Source: Schistosoma mansoni (Eukaryota; Platyhelminthes; Trematoda; Strigeidida; Schistosomatidae). Taken from it: a stretch of DNA of 64,000 nt. The notes beneath the pieces are model-generated. The model was not told where the DNA came from. It did no database searches and was given only the letters and a program-made list of their open reading frames with translations. The position numbers were made by a program, and so were the translations under genes. Positions 59,436-64,000 of the stretch are shown piece after piece; position 1 is the stretch's first letter; every line of letters begins with the position of its first letter. The DNA lies in contig NC_031497.1 in assembly GCF_000237925.1 (NCBI RefSeq), forward strand, positions 16,170,770 to 16,234,769. Direction: 5' to 3'.

Positions 59436-62400
59436 ATGTTTGCAGATTGGTCTAATATCAAATGCGTCTGTTTGGACGTAGACTCTACGGTTTGTGAAGA
59501 TGAAGGACTAGATGAAATAGCCAGTTACATTGGAGTTACTGACAGAGTCAAAAAAATGTAGACAATAAATTTCGTCTATATTTCAAAGTTTCATTAGAAC
59601 AGATGAGGCTATGAATGGAGAATTGGACATTAATAAGGCATTAGAAGCCCGCTTATCAATAATGAATTTAAATGTAAAGAAGCTCACTGACTTTTTAGAC
59701 AACCATCCAGTTAGATTAACACCGGGTGTTGAGTAAGTTCACCTCACTAAATCTCCTAGTTTTACAATTATAGTGTGCTTGCGTCGATTATCATTGTGTA
59801 AATGACTTTCTTATTTTTTCCATTCATTTAATAAACCAGTTTTAAAAATCATAATCAATTTCCGTTTTGTCAGATTTTGAAATATATGCCATTCATTCCT
59901 ATAAAACTTGACCTTTTTAAAGAAATACTACCGTTAATGTAAATGTCACTATGGTCAGGTCTGTAATAGATAGTTTATTCCCAAAACCTCATAATGGACG
60001 AGTGTTATGAAACTAAGAACATGAGCCAAGTCGCTGTTACACTATGACACAAATAGAATTTTGGTTGTAAGAGTTAATGGTTTTAAGATAAGAATTACAC
60101 GTTAATTTAACTAAATAAATTATTGAACTGTGTAGTGAAGTAATATACCTAGCGGTATGTTTTCATTCACACAGAGTTAGTAATTATACAAAATACGAAT
60201 AATTTAACTCATTCACCAGTTAGTTGGATATGAGCCACATTTTAAGTTTAAATGCTAATGATAACACCCTGTTGCCCATACTGAAATAGGTGCAGCGGAG
60301 TTCGAACCTGGGGCTCAGTCACTGAAAAGCATACAGATTCACCACTAAACTGCTTCTCCAAGCAGACTGCACAGACACTGCTATGTTCAGACTTTCACGT
60401 CCACTATATATAAATACTAATTCTACTGGGTAAATTTGACAGAAATTTGTTAAATTTTTTCAAATGAAACATCTATATTGAATGGCTGGAATATTTTGGG
60501 ACATACCAAAATGGAAGTGATTAATCTATACTCTGCTCTATCAAGTCATACTGTAAAGTTACTTTTAATATAGTTTTAGAACAGCACTAAAAAGCGGCCG
60601 ATAGGTGTTGGTATTCTAACTTATGTGCATAGAGTTGGTCAATGAATGTCCTCGTTTATGTTTCGTTTTTATTTAAATCTGTTATGACATCCTTTCAATC
60701 TCTGTTGTAACATTTGATCAGTCAGTTTAGTTAAATAAGATTATCACCCGTTCTCCCAAAAATTGCTATGGATAACATTTTGAGTAATTCTTAGCGAAAA
60801 ACGAGGACTTCGAATAGACTTTACTCAATATCACTGTATGGCATCTTAAATATTGTAAATGAACTTAGTCCCGTGATCTTTTCATAAAGTTTATAGTGTT
60901 TCACATTCTTTGACATAATTCGCTTCTGTAGAAGCAACTAGTATTTCTTACCTAAACGATGGGTTTTGGGATGGTTCATCTGTTGTTTTTATTCAAAAGT
61001 GTAGTTTATTTTGTATAGCCTGCCTCTTAAATTTATCATATCTGACTACCACAAACTGAGTATTTTCGGCTGCTGTGTTTTGTAACCAGTGTTTTTGTAA
61101 TTGTAGTCTCACTTGATAACAATAGTTTGTTAGCGATACTGAAGTCTAACATCTTTTTTTGCAGGGTGGCAGACAATTCATCATATTAGCCTTTAGTGTA
61201 CTGAATGTTTTCCTTTATTCGTAAAAATATGATCTGTGTTGTTCACTACATGCTTTATTTAAATGGTAACTATATGGAATATATGGATAGATATCCGTCT
61301 ACCAATCAATGGGGGAGGGTATATTACGCATCATTTAGCACCTATATTACTCTGTAGCTGTGACCTTTAAAATGACTCGTAAAGTAGAGCATATGTGTAG
61401 GCTACAAACATTTGGTCATAAGTGCCTTTGAGGCATTGTCGGTGTATAGTGGAACGATTGAGTTAACACTGACATGGCTAGGTGTCTGGTAATGGGGAAT
61501 TGTAACAAGTCGATTAGTGGGACTGCGAATCTTCATTCCCTGAGGTGACTAGGTCACGTTTTAAGCCTAAGCGTTTCCTCCCTCAACGCACAATGTTGGC
61601 TGGGGTTGAAATAGTTTAGACGAAAGCTAGGGTTATACCAAAATATGGCATCGGTCATTAATTGTTGAACTAAGCACTGTTGTTAGGTATAGATTTCCTC
61701 GTTGGAATTCACTTTATTGGTTCATGCTGTGTGAGACTGACTGAAAACCGGTTGCTTTGGCCTTTGTTGCATTCACTCTTTATCGTCACCTAAGTTTTAC
61801 GCTTCAGTATTATCTTACACTTTTTTTCTTTAATTCACTTTTAACAAGTAGTATGCTTCAATTTATAATCTTTCTTATTATCATCAGAACCATTATTACT
61901 TCCAATCCATTGCTACTCATCTTTTTAATTTCATCTTGCTTTGTCAGTGCAGTATGACAACTTGAACTGATTCGCATTTGTGTCAGGGTTTGAGTTGACT
62001 ATAACTAACGGTTACTGTTCTTCATTCTACACCTGCTTCTTTGAAATTTAATGCAAACTTTTAAAATTCGCTGTTATGTACTGCCTAACTGATAATTTCC
62101 AGTTGCCTAGTCCAACAATAGCTAAAGCAACTATTTTCCATCTTAATAGTGTTAATAACTCAGTTGACTTGAAAAAAAGTTTTCCTTTGAGGTTTAAACT
62201 TATCTACTAAACCAACTTGATGAAAGTATGATATAGCCTAATAATCATACTCGTCTCGATAATTATTAAAGTATACATTCTTTATGCTTTGGATAGAAAT
62301 CTTGTTAATCAGTTCAAAGAAAATGGGATTGACGTTTATTTAGTAAGCGGCGGATCATATCCGTTAGTCAGTCGCGTAGCCGAATTGCTCAATATTCCTG

Positions 62401-62442
62401 AAGAAAATGTTTACGCGAACAAGCTGATTTTTAATAACGAAG
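59436..62442 (+). CDS. PSPH: phosphoserine phosphatase, first three coding exons (partial)
   Basis: HAD-family enzyme that hydrolyses O-phosphoserine to serine, last step of serine biosynthesis, cytosolic. Exon 1 (59436-59557) begins MFADWSNIKCVCLDVDSTVC; the DVDST box supplies the nucleophile Asp and the acid/base Asp of motif I. A 40-bp intron follows. Exon 2 (59598-59732) codes TDEAMNG...KALEARLSIM...RLTPGVE, the cap region that binds substrate. A 2564-bp intron ends at ATAG. Exon 3 (62297-62442) codes NLVNQFKENGIDVYLVSGGS (motif II Ser) and LLNIPEENVYANKLIFNNEG, then GTAATG. Phases agree at every junction. The Lys and GDGxxD motifs must lie beyond the window. The ATG was chosen because it is in frame and directly precedes the conserved core, as in human PSPH, though that ATG overlaps a TTTGCAG that could be an acceptor. 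Confidence 0.9.
60289..60360 (-). repeat. tRNA-like SINE head in the PSPH intron
   Basis: About 72 nt on the minus strand with an A-box-like TAGTGGTGAAT and a perfect B box GGTTCGAACTCC at tRNA spacing. Acceptor arms do not pair well, so it is a tRNA-derived repeat, not a tRNA gene. It lies in the 2.6-kb intron of phosphoserine phosphatase. A related A-box-like stretch occurs near 42685. Confidence 0.5.
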
Positions 62443-64000
62443 GTAATGCTGATTGTTGAAGTTTTTTCTCTTTTGCTTTGATACAAAATTGTGCACGATG
62501 TAACCTCTTAATAACTGCAGTTAGAGAAAATTCTCTTGTATGTTAGCCTGTCTGTGAAAACAAACCATCTCCATTCAAAATAACTTTATCATTGAATCCG
62601 TATGCATAAATGTAATATTGATTTTCACAGAAATATCCAGATGTCAACAATTATCCCATCAACAACCAAATGTTTCTTGTATTCAGCTTTCGGTCTTCAG
62701 ATATAAGGACCAACGTTAATTCTGGTTATTTGCAGTACTGTCGAGAAAGGCATCGGCATCGTGATTCCTGAAGCATCGTGGCTTTCACTATGAGGCGTCA
62801 TAATTTTTCTGAGTGACGCTCCTCTGAATCCCAGTTCAGAGTTTAAGTGGTTTAAATTGTTTATCCTGGTTGGCGTTTTTCTAGAAAGGTTGTTTCCTAC
62901 GGGGTGGGGTTGCTGACTACATGCCTAATCCTCTTCCTTTATCCGGGCTTTGGATCGGGAGTAACCCTAGAAGGGTTACAGGCTGAGCTGCGACTTCTAC
63001 AGAATGTATGTAAGTATAGAAGGGGGGATTTCAATAAATTATAACGTGAATGGAGTAGGATTATTGAAATAATATTTTCGTCCTACGAATTAGACTATAA
63101 CGTTCAATGGTCATGCTACGCGGAAGAAGTGGAAGTAAAAAAATGAAGAAAAGCACCAAATAGTTCAAGAAAAGGAGACATTTCTGAATGCAAATATCTA
63201 TTAACTGAGGTGTATAATAATATGTTAAGGTTACTATGATGACGAAGATAGGATTTGTTTTTTATAAATAACTCAGATATAAGCTTTAACTACTCTAGAG
63301 AGTTTAAGACAAAAAAATATCTTGGTAGATTTGGATTCCATAAACAATCCTGAAATAAGAATATAAGTTATTTAAGTAATCAACATTACTCTGATTAGCT
63401 CTGTTATTTAGTATAGGACTAAGTCTCAGAGAGAAGCTTGGGTGGTCAGACCAATCTGTAAAATCATAAATTATTAATCTGAGCCTGGTTTATTGAAATT
63501 GTCACTCATATAGATCAGTATCTTCTACATATTGCATATTTACCAAGCTTCCAAAAGCCATTGTATTCAGTAGCTATGCTAGTTTATTTGAAACGTAAGT
63601 AAGCTTACCGATTCCATTTAAAGAAATATGATACTACACAAATCTTGGCCATTTAAGGTAGGATCAAAGTTTTACTTGCTAAGTTTTATGACAAAATTAG
63701 GATAAATATTTGTTTGGAATGCGTCTCCAGGTTTTACTATCAACGTTTGTTTTGTGAAAGAAGCTCTTGAGACCACAAGCTAATTTGCCCAACATTCTCA
63801 TGATGTTTTCTAAATGTAACCAGTGCTCATCTACAACTTTCATTAAGTTGACGGCTACACTTCGTACTAGCTCGGTTCAAAATTTGGTTACAATTGTAGG
63901 TAAAACCAATTCCTTTACATCAGTTTATTCAATACAATGAAATGGTTTACCACCGAAGCTCAAGATTACTGAAGCATTATCCAAATTCGTGTAGCTGCTC
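62443..64000 (+). other. downstream intron of PSPH with an unclassified GC-richer repeat
   Basis: Starts with the donor GTAATG after exon 3. No further PSPH exon was recognised before the window ends. A GC-richer block (about 62690-63010; GGGGTTGCTGACTACATGCC, AACCCTAGAAGGGTTACAGG) looks like part of a dispersed repeat, but I could not define borders or family. Confidence 0.4.

Noticed and set aside
1-64000. CRISPR array, bacterial operon or phage content
   Set aside because: Introns, TATA boxes, poly(A) signals and LINEs show a eukaryotic nuclear sequence; the tandem arrays seen are minisatellites or microsatellites without spacer structure.

Overview
The window looks like nuclear DNA of a parasitic flatworm, most probably a blood fluke (Schistosoma). 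It is AT-rich and intron-rich, and most of it is retroelement wreckage of kinds well known in schistosomes: RTE/SR2-like LINEs, CR1/Jockey-like LINEs, Penelope-like elements (PLEs) and a relic of the hammerhead-bearing Sm-alpha SINE. The two recognisable housekeeping genes have the very short introns (34 and 40 bp) typical of schistosomes. Species was not determined.

Left third (1-26 kb). The main content is a family of four small genes on the minus strand, called A (1425-3144), B (9079-10672), C (20903-22511) and D (25074-25867) here. A, B and C share one architecture: TATA box, short 5'UTR, a first exon that codes only Met-His, a 64-nt exon coding a signal peptide, and a last exon coding a charged helix. 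The predicted products are secreted proteins of about 69-72 residues. B and C lie in a >99% identical 2.25-kb duplication. A shares an almost identical promoter, intron 1 and most of the signal exon with B and C, but has a very different mature part. D is a diverged fourth copy whose 64-nt exon and last exon keep the same phases. Around these genes lie a PLE reverse-transcriptase fragment with a SINE-like insert, two RTE fragments, a large inverted repeat bracketing gene B, a decayed CR1-like LINE (13.8-19.85 kb) cut by a 2.3-kb element with 76-bp direct terminal repeats, and PLE pieces bounded by inverted termini.

Middle (26-46 kb). This part holds an Sm-alpha hammerhead relic, two probable exons of an unidentified host gene on the minus strand (29540 to about 30210), an RTE LINE (30436-34185, minus) with a CR1 3' end inserted in it, a decayed CR1-like LINE (34.26-36.28 kb), the ribosomal protein L27 gene (39649-40433, plus) and another RTE-type LINE (43089-44990, minus).

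Right third (46-64 kb). A near-complete CR1-like LINE (50557 to about 56600, minus; ORF1 and ORF2) sits inside an older CR1-like LINE of opposite orientation (48.9-50.55 and 56.63-58.0 kb). The 5' three coding exons of phosphoserine phosphatase (59436-62442, plus) follow, and the gene runs off the right edge. Apart from the A-D family, the genes do not form a pathway; no operon-like organisation is seen or expected. Splice models are hand-made from consensus GT/AG sites and reading phase and have no transcript support. Two runs of N of exactly 200 bases (361-560 and 21810-22009) are assembly gaps.
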